From Salticus scenicus (taxonomy: Eukaryota > Arthropoda > Arachnida > Araneae > Salticidae), in the NCBI GenBank assembly GCA_963930645.1, contig CAWVNO010000514.1, forward strand, positions 248,001-312,000: a stretch of DNA of 64,000 nt, written 5' to 3'. Every line of letters starts with the position of its first letter. Positions within the stretch are counted from its first letter, which is position 1. Under the pieces are notes generated by a model, which saw nothing but the letters and a program-made list of their open reading frames with translations, was not told where the DNA came from and searched no databases. The position numbers and the translations under genes were made by a program. Positions 48,001 through 60,200 of the stretch are shown one piece after another.

Positions 48001-50242
48001 GCCCAAAGTTTCACCGTGCAAAATTTCCGGTGCGGTTATTATGAAACTAGAATATATTCCGCAGATTCTGAAACTTACTGCGATAGTTAGACTCTTTTAG
48101 TTGCTTGGGAATCGTCGTTTGAAGATGGGCATGTGAAACTGCGAAAAAAATTTTGAGAGCGCAGGACGGCTGCCGAAAGTCCGCGTAAAAACGCCCCCCG
48201 GGCCCAAAGTTTCACCGTGCAAAATTTCCGGTGCGGTTATTATGAAACTAGAATACATTTCGCAGATTCTGAAAGTTATTGCGATAGTTAGACTCTTTTA
48301 GTTGCTTGGGAATCGTCGTTTGAAGATGGGCATGTGAAACTGCGAGAAAAATTTTGAGAGCGCAGGACGGCTGCCGAAAGTCCGCGTAAAAACGCCCCCC
48401 GGGCCTAAAGTTTCACCGTGCAAAATTCCCGGTGATGTTATTATGAAACTAGAATACATTTCGCAGATTCTGAAACTTACTGCGATAGTTAGACTCTTTT
48501 AGTTGCTTGGGAATCGTCGTTTGAAGATGGGCATGTGAAACTGCGAGAAAAATTTTGAGAGCGCAGGACGGCTGCCGAAAGTCCGCGTAAAAACGCCCCC
48601 CGGGCCCAAAGTTTCACCGTGCAAAATTTCCGGTGCGGTTATTATGAAACTAGAATATATTCCGCAGATTCTGAAACTTACTGCGATAGTTAGACTCTTT
48701 TAGTTGCTTGGGAATCGTCGTTTGAAGATGGGCATGTGAAACTGCGAGAAAAATTTTGAGAGCGCAGGACGGCTGCCGAAAGTCCGCGTAAAAACGCCCC
48801 CCGGGCCCAAAGTTTCACCGTGCAAAATTTCCGGTGCGGTTATTATGAAACTAGAATACATTTCGCAGATTCTGAAAGTTATTGCGATAGTTAGACTCTT
48901 TTAGTTGCTTGGGAATCGTCGTTTGAAGATGGGCATGTGAAACTGCGAGAAAAATTTTGAGAGCGCAGGACGGCTGCCGAAAGTCCGCGTAAAAACGCCC
49001 CCCGGGCCTAAAGTTTCACCGTGCAAAATTCCCGGTGATGTTATTATGAAACTAGAATACATTTCGCAGATTCTGAAACTTACTGCGATAGTTAGACTCT
49101 TTTAGTTGCTTGGGAATCGTCGTTTGAAGATGGGCATGTGAAACTGCGAGAAAAATTTTGAGAGCGCAGGACGGCTGCCGAAAGTCCGCGTAAAAACGCC
49201 CCCCGGGCCCAAAGTTTCACCGTGCAAAATTTCCGGTGCGGTTATTATGAAACTAGAATATATTCCGCAGATTCTGAAACTTACTGCGATAGTTAGACTC
49301 TTTTAGTTGCTTGGGAATCGTCGTTTGAAGATGGGCATGTGAAACTGCGAAAAAAATTTTGAGAGCGCAGGACGGCTGCCGAAAGTCCGCGTAAAAACGC
49401 CCCCCGGGCCCAAAGTTTCACCGTGCAAAATTTCCGGTGCGGTTATTATGAAACTAGAATACATTTCGCAGATTCTGAAAGTTATTGCGATAGTTAGACT
49501 CTTTTAGTTGCTTGGGAATCGTCGTTTGAAGATGGGCATGTGAAACTGCGAGAAAAATTTTGAGAGCGCAGGACGGCTGCCGAAAGTCCGCGTAAAAACG
49601 CCCCCCGGGCCTAAAGTTTCACCGTGCAAAATTCCCGGTGATGTTATTATGAAACTAGAATACATTTCGCAGATTCTGAAACTTACTGCGATAGTTAGAC
49701 TCTTTTAGTTGCTTGGGAATCGTCGTTTGAAGATGGGCATGTGAAACTGCGAGAAAAATTTTGAGAGCGCAGGACGGCTGCCGAAAGTCCGCGTAAAAAC
49801 GCCCCCCGGGCCCAAAGTTTCACCGTGCAAAATTTCCGGTGCGGTTATTATGAAACTAGAATATATTCCGCAGATTCTGAAACTTACTGCGATAGTTAGA
49901 CTCTTTTAGTTGCTTGGGAATCGTCGTTTGAAGATGGGCATGTGAAACTGCGAGAAAAATTTTGAGAGCGCAGGACGGCTGCCGAAAGTCCGCGTAAAAA
50001 CGCCCCCCGGGCCCAAAGTTTCACCGTGCAAAATTTCCGGTGCGGTTATTATGAAACTAGAATACATTTCGCAGATTCTGAAAGTTATTGCGATAGTTAG
50101 ACTCTTTTAGTTGCTTGGGAATCGTCGTTTGAAGATGGGCATGTGAAACTGCGAGAAAAATTTTGAGAGCGCAGGACGGCTGCCGAAAGTCCGCGTAAAA
50201 ACGCCCCCCGGGCCTAAAGTTTCACCGTGCAAAATTCCCGGT

Positions 50243-53200
50243 GATGTTATTATGAAACTAGAATACATTTCGCAGATTCTGAAACTTACTGCGATAGATA
50301 GACTCTTTTAGTTGCTTGGGAATCGTCGTTTGAAGATGGGCATGTGAAACTGCGAGAAAAATTTTGAGAGCGCAGGACGGCTGCCGAAAGTCCGCGTAAA
50401 AACGCCCCCCGGGCCCAAAGTTTCACCGTGCAAAATTTCCGGTGCGGTTATTATGAAACTAGAATATATTCCGCAGATTCTGAAACTTACTGCGATAGTT
50501 AGACTCTTTTAGTTGCTTGGGAATCGTCGTTTGAAGATGGGCATGTGAAACTGCGAAAAAAATTTTGAGAGCGCAGGACGGCTGCCGAAAGTCCGCGTAA
50601 AAACGCCCCCCGGGCCCAAAGTTTCACCGTGCAAAATTTCCGGTGCGGTTATTATGAAACTAGAATATATTCCGCAGATTCTGAAACTTACTGCGATAGT
50701 TAGACTCTTTTAGTTGCTTGGGAATCGTCGTTTGAAGATGGGCATGTGAAACTGCGAGAAAAATTTTGAGAGCGCAGGACGGCTGCCGAAAGTCTGCGTA
50801 AAAACGCCCCCCGGGCCTAAAGTTTCACCGTGCAAAATTCCCGGTGATGTTATTATGAAACTAGAATACATTTCGCAGATTCTGAAAGTTATTGCGATAG
50901 TTAGACTCTTTTAGTTGCTTGGGAATCGTCGTTTGAAGATGGGCATGTGAAACTGCGAGAAAAATTTTGAGAGCGCAGGACGGCTGCCGAAAGTCCGCGT
51001 AAAAACGCCCCCCGGGCCTAAAGTTTCACCGTGCAAAATTCCCGGTGATGTTATTATGAAACTAGAATACATTTCGCAGATTCTGAAACTTACTGCGATA
51101 GTTAGACTCTTTTAGTTGCTTGGGAATCGTCGTTTGAAGATGGGCATGTGAAACTGCGAGAAAAATTTTGAGAGCGCAGGACGGCTGCCGAAAGTCCGCG
51201 TAAAAACGCCCCCCGGGCCCAAAGTTTCACCGTGCAAAATTTCCGGTGCGGTTATTATGAAACTAGAATACATTTCGCAGATTCTGAAAGTTATTGCGAT
51301 AGTTAGACTCTTTTAGTTGCTTGGGAATCGTCGTTTGAAGATGGGCATGTGAAACTGCGAGAAAAATTTTGAGAGCGCAGGACGGCTGCCGAAAGTCCGC
51401 GTAAAAACGCCCCCCGGGCCCAAAGTTTCACCGTGCAAAATTTCCGGTGCGGTTATTATGAAACTAGAATATATTCCGCAGATTCTGAAACTTACTGCGA
51501 TAGTTAGACTCTTTTAGTTGCTTGGGAATCGTCGTTTGAAGATGGGCATGTGAAACTGCGAAAAAAATTTTGAGAGCGCAGGACGGCTGCCGAAAGTCCG
51601 CGTAAAAACGCCCCCCGGGCCCAAAGTTTCACCGTGCAAAATTTCCGGTGCGGTTATTATGAAACTAGAATACATTTCGCAGATTCTGAAAGTTATTGCG
51701 ATAGTTAGACTCTTTTAGTTGCTTGGGAATCGTCGTTTGAAGATGGGCATGTGAAACTGCGAGAAAAATTTTGAGAGCGCAGGACGGCTGCCGAAAGTCC
51801 GCGTAAAAACGCCCCCCGGGCCTAAAGTTTCACCGTGCAAAATTCCCGGTGATGTTATTATGAAACTAGAATACATTTCGCAGATTCTGAAACTTACTGC
51901 GATAGTTAGACTCTTTTAGTTGCTTGGGAATCGTCGTTTGAAGATGGGCATGTGAAACTGCGAGAAAAATTTTGAGAGCGCAGGACGGCTGCCGAAAGTA
52001 CGCGTAAAAACGCCCCCCGGGCCCAAAGTTTCACCGTGCAAAATTTCCGGTGCGGTTATTATGAAACTAGAATATATTCCGCAGATTCTGAAACTTACTG
52101 CGATAGTTAGACTCTTTTAGTTGCTTGGGAATCGTCGTTTGAAGATGGGCATGTGAAACTGCGAGAAAAATTTTGAGAGCGCAGGACGGCTGCCGAAAGT
52201 CCGCGTAAAAACGCCCCCCGGGCCCAAAGTTTCACCGTGCAAAATTTCCGGTGCGGTTATTATGAAACTAGAATACATTTCGCAGATTCTGAAAGTTATT
52301 GCGATAGTTAGACTCTTTTAGTTGCTTGGGAATCGTCGTTTGAAGATGGGCATGTGAAACTGCGAGAAAAATTTTGAGAGCGCAGGACGGCTGCCGAAAG
52401 TCCGCGTAAAAACGCCCCCCGGGCCTAAAGTTTCACCGTGCAAAATTCCCGGTGATGTTATTATGAAACTAGAATACATTTCGCAGATTCTGAAACTTAC
52501 TGCGATAGTTAGACTCTTTTAGTTGCTTGGGAATCGTCGTTTGAAGATGGGCATGTGAAACTGCGAGAAAAATTTTGAGAGCGCAGGACGGCTGCCGAAA
52601 GTCCGCGTAAAAACGCCCCCCGGGCCCAAAGTTTCACCGTGCAAAATTTCCGGTGCGGTTATTATGAAACTAGAATATATTCCGCAGATTCTGAAACTTA
52701 CTGCGATAGTTAGACTCTTTTAGTTGCTTGGGAATCGTCGTTTGAAGATGGGCATGTGAAACTGCGAAAAAAATTTTGAGAGCGCAGGACGGCTGCCGAA
52801 AGTCCGCGTAAAAACGCCCCCCGGGCCCAAAGTTTCACCGTGCAAAATTTCCGGTGCGGTTATTATGAAACTAGAATATATTCCGCAGATTCTGAAACTT
52901 ACTGCGATAGTTAGACTCTTTTAGTTGCTTGGGAATCGTCGTTTGAAGATGGGCATGTGAAACTGCGAGAAAAATTTTGAGAGCGCAGGACGGCTGCCGA
53001 AAGTCTGCGTAAAAACGCCCCCCGGGCCTAAAGTTTCACCGTGCAAAATTCCCGGTGATGTTATTATGAAACTAGAATACATTTCGCAGATTCTGAAAGT
53101 TATTGCGATAGTTAGACTCTTTTAGTTGCTTGGGAATCGTCGTTTGAAGATGGGCATGTGAAACTGCGAGAAAAATTTTGAGAGCGCAGGACGGCTGCCG

Positions 53201-56200
53201 AAAGTCCGCGTAAAAACGCCCCCCGGGCCTAAAGTTTCACCGTGCAAAATTCCCGGTGATGTTATTATGAAACTAGAATACATTTCGCAGATTCTGAAAC
53301 TTACTGCGATAGTTAGACTCTTTTAGTTGCTTGGGAATCGTCGTTTGAAGATGGGCATGTGAAACTGCGAGAAAAATTTTGAGAGCGCAGGACGGCTGCC
53401 GAAAGTCCGCGTAAAAACGCCCCCCGGGCCCAAAGTTTCACCGTGCAAAATTTCCGGTGCGGTTATTATGAAACTAGAATACATTTCGCAGATTCTGAAA
53501 GTTATTGCGATAGTTAGACTCTTTTAGTTGATTGGGAATCGTCGTTTGAAGATGGGCATGTGAAACTGCGAGAAAAATTTTGAGAGCGCAGGACGGCTGC
53601 CGAAAGTCCGCGTAAAAACGCCCCCCGGGCCTAAAGTTTCACCGTGCAAAATTCCCGGTGATGTTATTATGAAACTAGAATACATTTCGCAGATTCTGAA
53701 ACTTACTGCGATAGTTAGACTCTTTTAGTTGCTTGGGAATCGTCGTTTGAAGATGGGCATGTGAAACTGCGAGAAAAATTTTGAGAGCGCAGGACGGCTG
53801 CCGAAAGTCCGCGTAAAAACGCCCCCCGGGCCCAAAGTTTCACCGTGCAAAATTTCCGGTGCGGTTATTATGAAACTAGAATATATTCCGCAGATTCTGA
53901 AACTTACTGCGATAGTTAGACTCTTTTAGTTGCTTGGGAATCGTCGTTTGAAGATGGGCATGTGAAACTGCGAAAAAAATTTTGAGAGCGCAGGACGGCT
54001 GCCGAAAGTCCGCGTAAAAACGCCCCCCGGGCCCAAAGTTTCACCGTGCAAAATTTCCGGTGCGGTTATTATGAAACTAGAATACATTTCGCAGATTCTG
54101 AAAGTTATTGCGATAGTTAGACTCTTTTAGTTGCTTGGGAATCGTCGTTTGAAGATGGGCATGTGAAACTGCGAGAAAAATTTTGAGAGCGCAGGACGGC
54201 TGCCGAAAGTCCGCGTAAAAACGCCCCCCGGGCCTAAAGTTTCACCGTGCAAAATTCCCGGTGATGTTATTATGAAACTAGAATACATTTCGCAGATTCT
54301 GAAACTTACTGCGATAGTTAGACTCTTTTAGTTGCTTGGGAATCGTCGTTTGAAGATGGGCATGTGAAACTGCGAGAAAAATTTTGAGAGCGCAGGACGG
54401 CTGCCGAAAGTCCGCGTAAAAACGCCCCCCGGGCCCAAAGTTTCACCGTGCAAAATTTCCGGTGCGGTTATTATGAAACTAGAATATATTCCGCAGATTC
54501 TGAAACTTACTGCGATAGTTAGACTCTTTTAGTTGCTTGGGAATCGTCGTTTGAAGATGGGCATGTGAAACTGCGAGAAAAATTTTGAGAGCGCAGGACG
54601 GCTGCCGAAAGTCCGCGTAAAAACGCCCCCCGGGCCCAAAGTTTCACCGTGCAAAATTTCCGGTGCGGTTATTATGAAACTAGAATACATTTCGCAGATT
54701 CTGAAAGTTATTGCGATAGTTAGACTCTTTTAGTTGCTTGGGAATCGTCGTTTGAAGATGGGCATGTGAAACTGCGAGAAAAATTTTGAGAGCGCAGGAC
54801 GGCTGCCGAAAGTCCGCGTAAAAACGCCCCCCGGGCCTAAAGTTTCACCGTGCAAAATTCCCGGTGATGTTATTATGAAACTAGAATACATTTCGCAGAT
54901 TCTGAAACTTACTGCGATAGTTAGACTCTTTTAGTTGCTTGGGAATCGTCGTTTGAAGATGGGCATGTGAAACTGCGAGAAAAATTTTGAGAGCGCAGGA
55001 CGGCTGCCGAAAGTCCGCGTAAAAACGCCCCCCGGGCCCAAAGTTTCACCGTGCAAAATTTCCGGTGCGGTTATTATGAAACTAGAATATATTCCGCAGA
55101 TTCTGAAACTTACTGCGATAGTTAGACTCTTTTAGTTGCTTGGGAATCGTCGTTTGAAGATGGGCATGTGAAACTGCGAAAAAAATTTTGAGAGCGCAGG
55201 ACGGCTGCCGAAAGTCCGCGTAAAAACGCCCCCCGGGCCCAAAGTTTCACCGTGCAAAATTTCCGGTGCGGTTATTATGAAACTAGAATACATTTCGCAG
55301 ATTCTGAAAGTTATTGCGATAGTTAGACTCTTTTAGTTGCTTGGGAATCGTCGTTTGAAGATGGGCATGTGAAACTGCGAGAAAAATTTTGAGAGCGCAG
55401 GACGGCTGCCGAAAGTCCGCGTAAAAACGCCCCCCGGGCCTAAAGTTTCACCGTGCAAAATTCCCGGTGATGTTATTATGAAACTAGAATACATTTCGCA
55501 GATTCTGAAACTTACTGCGATAGTTAGACTCTTTTAGTTGCTTGGGAATCGTCGTTTGAAGATGGGCATGTGAAACTGCGAGAAAAATTTTGAGAGCGCA
55601 GGACGGCTGCCGAAAGTCCGCGTAAAAACGCCCCCCGGGCCCAAAGTTTCACCGTGCAAAATTTCCGGTGCGGTTATTATGAAACTAGAATATATTCCGC
55701 AGATTCTGAAACTTACTGCGATAGTTAGACTCTTTTAGTTGCTTGGGAATCGTCGTTTGAAGATGGGCATGTGAAACTGCGAGAAAAATTTTGAGAGCGC
55801 AGGACGGCTGCCGAAAGTCCGCGTAAAAACGCCCCCCGGGCCCAAAGTTTCACCGTGCAAAATTTCCGGTGCGGTTATTATGAAACTAGAATACATTTCG
55901 CAGATTCTGAAAGTTATTGCGATAGTTAGACTCTTTTAGTTGCTTGGGAATCGTCGTTTGAAGATGGGCATGTGAAACTGCGAGAAAAATTTTGAGAGCG
56001 CAGGACGGCTGCCGAAAGTCCGCGTAAAAACGCCCCCCGGGCCTAAAGTTTCACCGTGCAAAATTCCCGGTGATGTTATTATGAAACTAGAATACATTTC
56101 GCAGATTCTGAAACTTACTGCGATAGTTAGACTCTTTTAGTTGCTTGGGAATCGTCGTTTGAAGATGGGCATGTGAAACTGCGAGAAAAATTTTGAGAGC

Positions 56201-57277
56201 GCAGGACGGCTGCCGAAAGTCCGCGTAAAAACGCCCCCCGGGCCCAAAGTTTCACCGTGCAAAATTTCCGGTGCGGTTATTATGAAACTAGAATATATTC
56301 CGCAGATTCTGAAACTTACTGCGATAGTTAGACTCTTTTAGTTGCTTGGGAATCGTCGTTTGAAGATGGGCATGTGAAACTGCGAAAAAAATTTTGAGAG
56401 CGCAGGACGGCTGCCGAAAGTCCGCGTAAAAACGCCCCCCGGGCCCAAAGTTTCACCGTGCAAAATTTCCGGTGCGGTTATTATGAAACTAGAATACATT
56501 TCGCAGATTCTGAAAGTTATTGCGATAGTTAGACTCTTTTAGTTGCTTGGGAATCGTCGTTTGAAGATGGGCATGTGAAACTGCGAGAAAAATTTTGAGA
56601 GCGCAGGACGGCTGCCGAAAGTCCGCGTAAAAACGCCCCCCGGGCCTAAAGTTTCACCGTGCAAAATTCCCGGTGATGTTATTATGAAACTAGAATACAT
56701 TTCGCAGATTCTGAAACTTACTGCGATAGTTAGACTCTTTTAGTTGCTTGGGAATCGTCGTTTGAAGATGGGCATGTGAAACTGCGAGAAAAATTTTGAG
56801 AGCGCAGGACGGCTGCCGAAAGTCCGCGTAAAAACGCCCCCCGGGCCCAAAGTTTCACCGTGCAAAATTTCCGGTGCGGTTATTATGAAACTAGAATATA
56901 TTCCGCAGATTCTGAAACTTACTGCGATAGTTAGACTCTTTTAGTTGCTTGGGAATCGTCGTTTGAAGATGGGCATGTGAAACTGCGAGAAAAATTTTGA
57001 GAGCGCAGGACGGCTGCCGAAAGTCCGCGTAAAAACGCCCCCCGGGCCCAAAGTTTCACCGTGCAAAATTTCCGGTGCGGTTATTATGAAACTAGAATAC
57101 ATTTCGCAGATTCTGAAAGTTATTGCGATAGTTAGACTCTTTTAGTTGCTTGGGAATCGTCGTTTGAAGATGGGCATGTGAAACTGCGAGAAAAATTTTG
57201 AGAGCGCAGGACGGCTGCCGAAAGTCCGCGTAAAAACGCCCCCCGGGCCTAAAGTTTCACCGTGCAAAATTCCCGGT
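50243..57277 (+). repeat. 35-monomer tandem duplication, copy 1 (7035 bp)
   Basis: Four rare features repeat at an offset of exactly 7035 bp (35 x 201). They are GATAGATAG (50293 and 57328), an A-front monomer with a C-type tail (51248 and 58283), AAGTACGCG (52000 and 59035), and GTTGATTGG (53531 and 60566). The subtype strings also match, and continue to match from 48032 onward, so the left boundary could lie up to eleven monomers earlier; I place it at the first marker-bearing monomer. Its start overlaps the end of the second large duplicate. Confidence 0.86.
51248..51448 (+). repeat. Hybrid monomer: A front, B/C-type tail
   Basis: The front is A (C24, T28, G43, T47), but the tail has C174 and T196 and is followed by GCGG. 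It lies between B (51047) and D (51449), as expected if A and B were fused by deletion of one monomer length. The same mosaic occurs at 58283-58483, 7035 bp away. In the first large duplicate the corresponding monomer (34569) is an ordinary A, so the hybrid marks the limit of that duplication or arose afterwards. Confidence 0.85.
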
Positions 57278-60200
57278 GATGTTATTATGAAACTAGAATA
57301 CATTTCGCAGATTCTGAAACTTACTGCGATAGATAGACTCTTTTAGTTGCTTGGGAATCGTCGTTTGAAGATGGGCATGTGAAACTGCGAGAAAAATTTT
57401 GAGAGCGCAGGACGGCTGCCGAAAGTCCGCGTAAAAACGCCCCCCGGGCCCAAAGTTTCACCGTGCAAAATTTCCGGTGCGGTTATTATGAAACTAGAAT
57501 ATATTCCGCAGATTCTGAAACTTACTGCGATAGTTAGACTCTTTTAGTTGCTTGGGAATCGTCGTTTGAAGATGGGCATGTGAAACTGCGAAAAAAATTT
57601 TGAGAGCGCAGGACGGCTGCCGAAAGTCCGCGTAAAAACGCCCCCCGGGCCCAAAGTTTCACCGTGCAAAATTTCCGGTGCGGTTATTATGAAACTAGAA
57701 TATATTCCGCAGATTCTGAAACTTACTGCGATAGTTAGACTCTTTTAGTTGCTTGGGAATCGTCGTTTGAAGATGGGCATGTGAAACTGCGAGAAAAATT
57801 TTGAGAGCGCAGGACGGCTGCCGAAAGTCTGCGTAAAAACGCCCCCCGGGCCTAAAGTTTCACCGTGCAAAATTCCCGGTGATGTTATTATGAAACTAGA
57901 ATACATTTCGCAGATTCTGAAAGTTATTGCGATAGTTAGACTCTTTTAGTTGCTTGGGAATCGTCGTTTGAAGATGGGCATGTGAAACTGCGAGAAAAAT
58001 TTTGAGAGCGCAGGACGGCTGCCGAAAGTCCGCGTAAAAACGCCCCCCGGGCCTAAAGTTTCACCGTGCAAAATTCCCGGTGATGTTATTATGAAACTAG
58101 AATACATTTCGCAGATTCTGAAACTTACTGCGATAGTTAGACTCTTTTAGTTGCTTGGGAATCGTCGTTTGAAGATGGGCATGTGAAACTGCGAGAAAAA
58201 TTTTGAGAGCGCAGGACGGCTGCCGAAAGTCCGCGTAAAAACGCCCCCCGGGCCCAAAGTTTCACCGTGCAAAATTTCCGGTGCGGTTATTATGAAACTA
58301 GAATACATTTCGCAGATTCTGAAAGTTATTGCGATAGTTAGACTCTTTTAGTTGCTTGGGAATCGTCGTTTGAAGATGGGCATGTGAAACTGCGAGAAAA
58401 ATTTTGAGAGCGCAGGACGGCTGCCGAAAGTCCGCGTAAAAACGCCCCCCGGGCCCAAAGTTTCACCGTGCAAAATTTCCGGTGCGGTTATTATGAAACT
58501 AGAATATATTCCGCAGATTCTGAAACTTACTGCGATAGTTAGACTCTTTTAGTTGCTTGGGAATCGTCGTTTGAAGATGGGCATGTGAAACTGCGAAAAA
58601 AATTTTGAGAGCGCAGGACGGCTGCCGAAAGTCCGCGTAAAAACGCCCCCCGGGCCCAAAGTTTCACCGTGCAAAATTTCCGGTGCGGTTATTATGAAAC
58701 TAGAATACATTTCGCAGATTCTGAAAGTTATTGCGATAGTTAGACTCTTTTAGTTGCTTGGGAATCGTCGTTTGAAGATGGGCATGTGAAACTGCGAGAA
58801 AAATTTTGAGAGCGCAGGACGGCTGCCGAAAGTCCGCGTAAAAACGCCCCCCGGGCCTAAAGTTTCACCGTGCAAAATTCCCGGTGATGTTATTATGAAA
58901 CTAGAATACATTTCGCAGATTCTGAAACTTACTGCGATAGTTAGACTCTTTTAGTTGCTTGGGAATCGTCGTTTGAAGATGGGCATGTGAAACTGCGAGA
59001 AAAATTTTGAGAGCGCAGGACGGCTGCCGAAAGTACGCGTAAAAACGCCCCCCGGGCCCAAAGTTTCACCGTGCAAAATTTCCGGTGCGGTTATTATGAA
59101 ACTAGAATATATTCCGCAGATTCTGAAACTTACTGCGATAGTTAGACTCTTTTAGTTGCTTGGGAATCGTCGTTTGAAGATGGGCATGTGAAACTGCGAG
59201 AAAAATTTTGAGAGCGCAGGACGGCTGCCGAAAGTCCGCGTAAAAACGCCCCCCGGGCCCAAAGTTTCACCGTGCAAAATTTCCGGTGCGGTTATTATGA
59301 AACTAGAATACATTTCGCAGATTCTGAAAGTTATTGCGATAGTTAGACTCTTTTAGTTGCTTGGGAATCGTCGTTTGAAGATGGGCATGTGAAACTGCGA
59401 GAAAAATTTTGAGAGCGCAGGACGGCTGCCGAAAGTCCGCGTAAAAACGCCCCCCGGGCCTAAAGTTTCACCGTGCAAAATTCCCGGTGATGTTATTATG
59501 AAACTAGAATACATTTCGCAGATTCTGAAACTTACTGCGATAGTTAGACTCTTTTAGTTGCTTGGGAATCGTCGTTTGAAGATGGGCATGTGAAACTGCG
59601 AGAAAAATTTTGAGAGCGCAGGACGGCTGCCGAAAGTCCGCGTAAAAACGCCCCCCGGGCCCAAAGTTTCACCGTGCAAAATTTCCGGTGCGGTTATTAT
59701 GAAACTAGAATATATTCCGCAGATTCTGAAACTTACTGCGATAGTTAGACTCTTTTAGTTGCTTGGGAATCGTCGTTTGAAGATGGGCATGTGAAACTGC
59801 GAAAAAAATTTTGAGAGCGCAGGACGGCTGCCGAAAGTCCGCGTAAAAACGCCCCCCGGGCCCAAAGTTTCACCGTGCAAAATTTCCGGTGCGGTTATTA
59901 TGAAACTAGAATATATTCCGCAGATTCTGAAACTTACTGCGATAGTTAGACTCTTTTAGTTGCTTGGGAATCGTCGTTTGAAGATGGGCATGTGAAACTG
60001 CGAGAAAAATTTTGAGAGCGCAGGACGGCTGCCGAAAGTCTGCGTAAAAACGCCCCCCGGGCCTAAAGTTTCACCGTGCAAAATTCCCGGTGATGTTATT
60101 ATGAAACTAGAATACATTTCGCAGATTCTGAAAGTTATTGCGATAGTTAGACTCTTTTAGTTGCTTGGGAATCGTCGTTTGAAGATGGGCATGTGAAACT

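Larger units (their letters stand above)
37382..51247 (+). repeat. Large segmental duplication, copy 2 (about 13.9 kb)
   Basis: This is the partner of 18291-34568, carrying the same series of rare markers, for example GACGACTG near 37716, GGGCAAAAG near 38154, the 2-bp deletion near 44840, GCGCGAAAA near 45327, CTGAGATAG near 46871, the GACAGCTG pair near 47563 and 47964, and GATAGATAG near 50293. It lacks the 12-monomer tandem duplication of copy 1, a difference of exactly 2412 bp. Private changes include AAAACTTCC near 41991, GCGTTAG near 42656, CGTTG near 46104, CGGAGG near 46351 and GAGCAAAA near 46535. I noticed only about ten substitutions separating the copies, so identity is about 99.9%. 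Confidence 0.9.
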
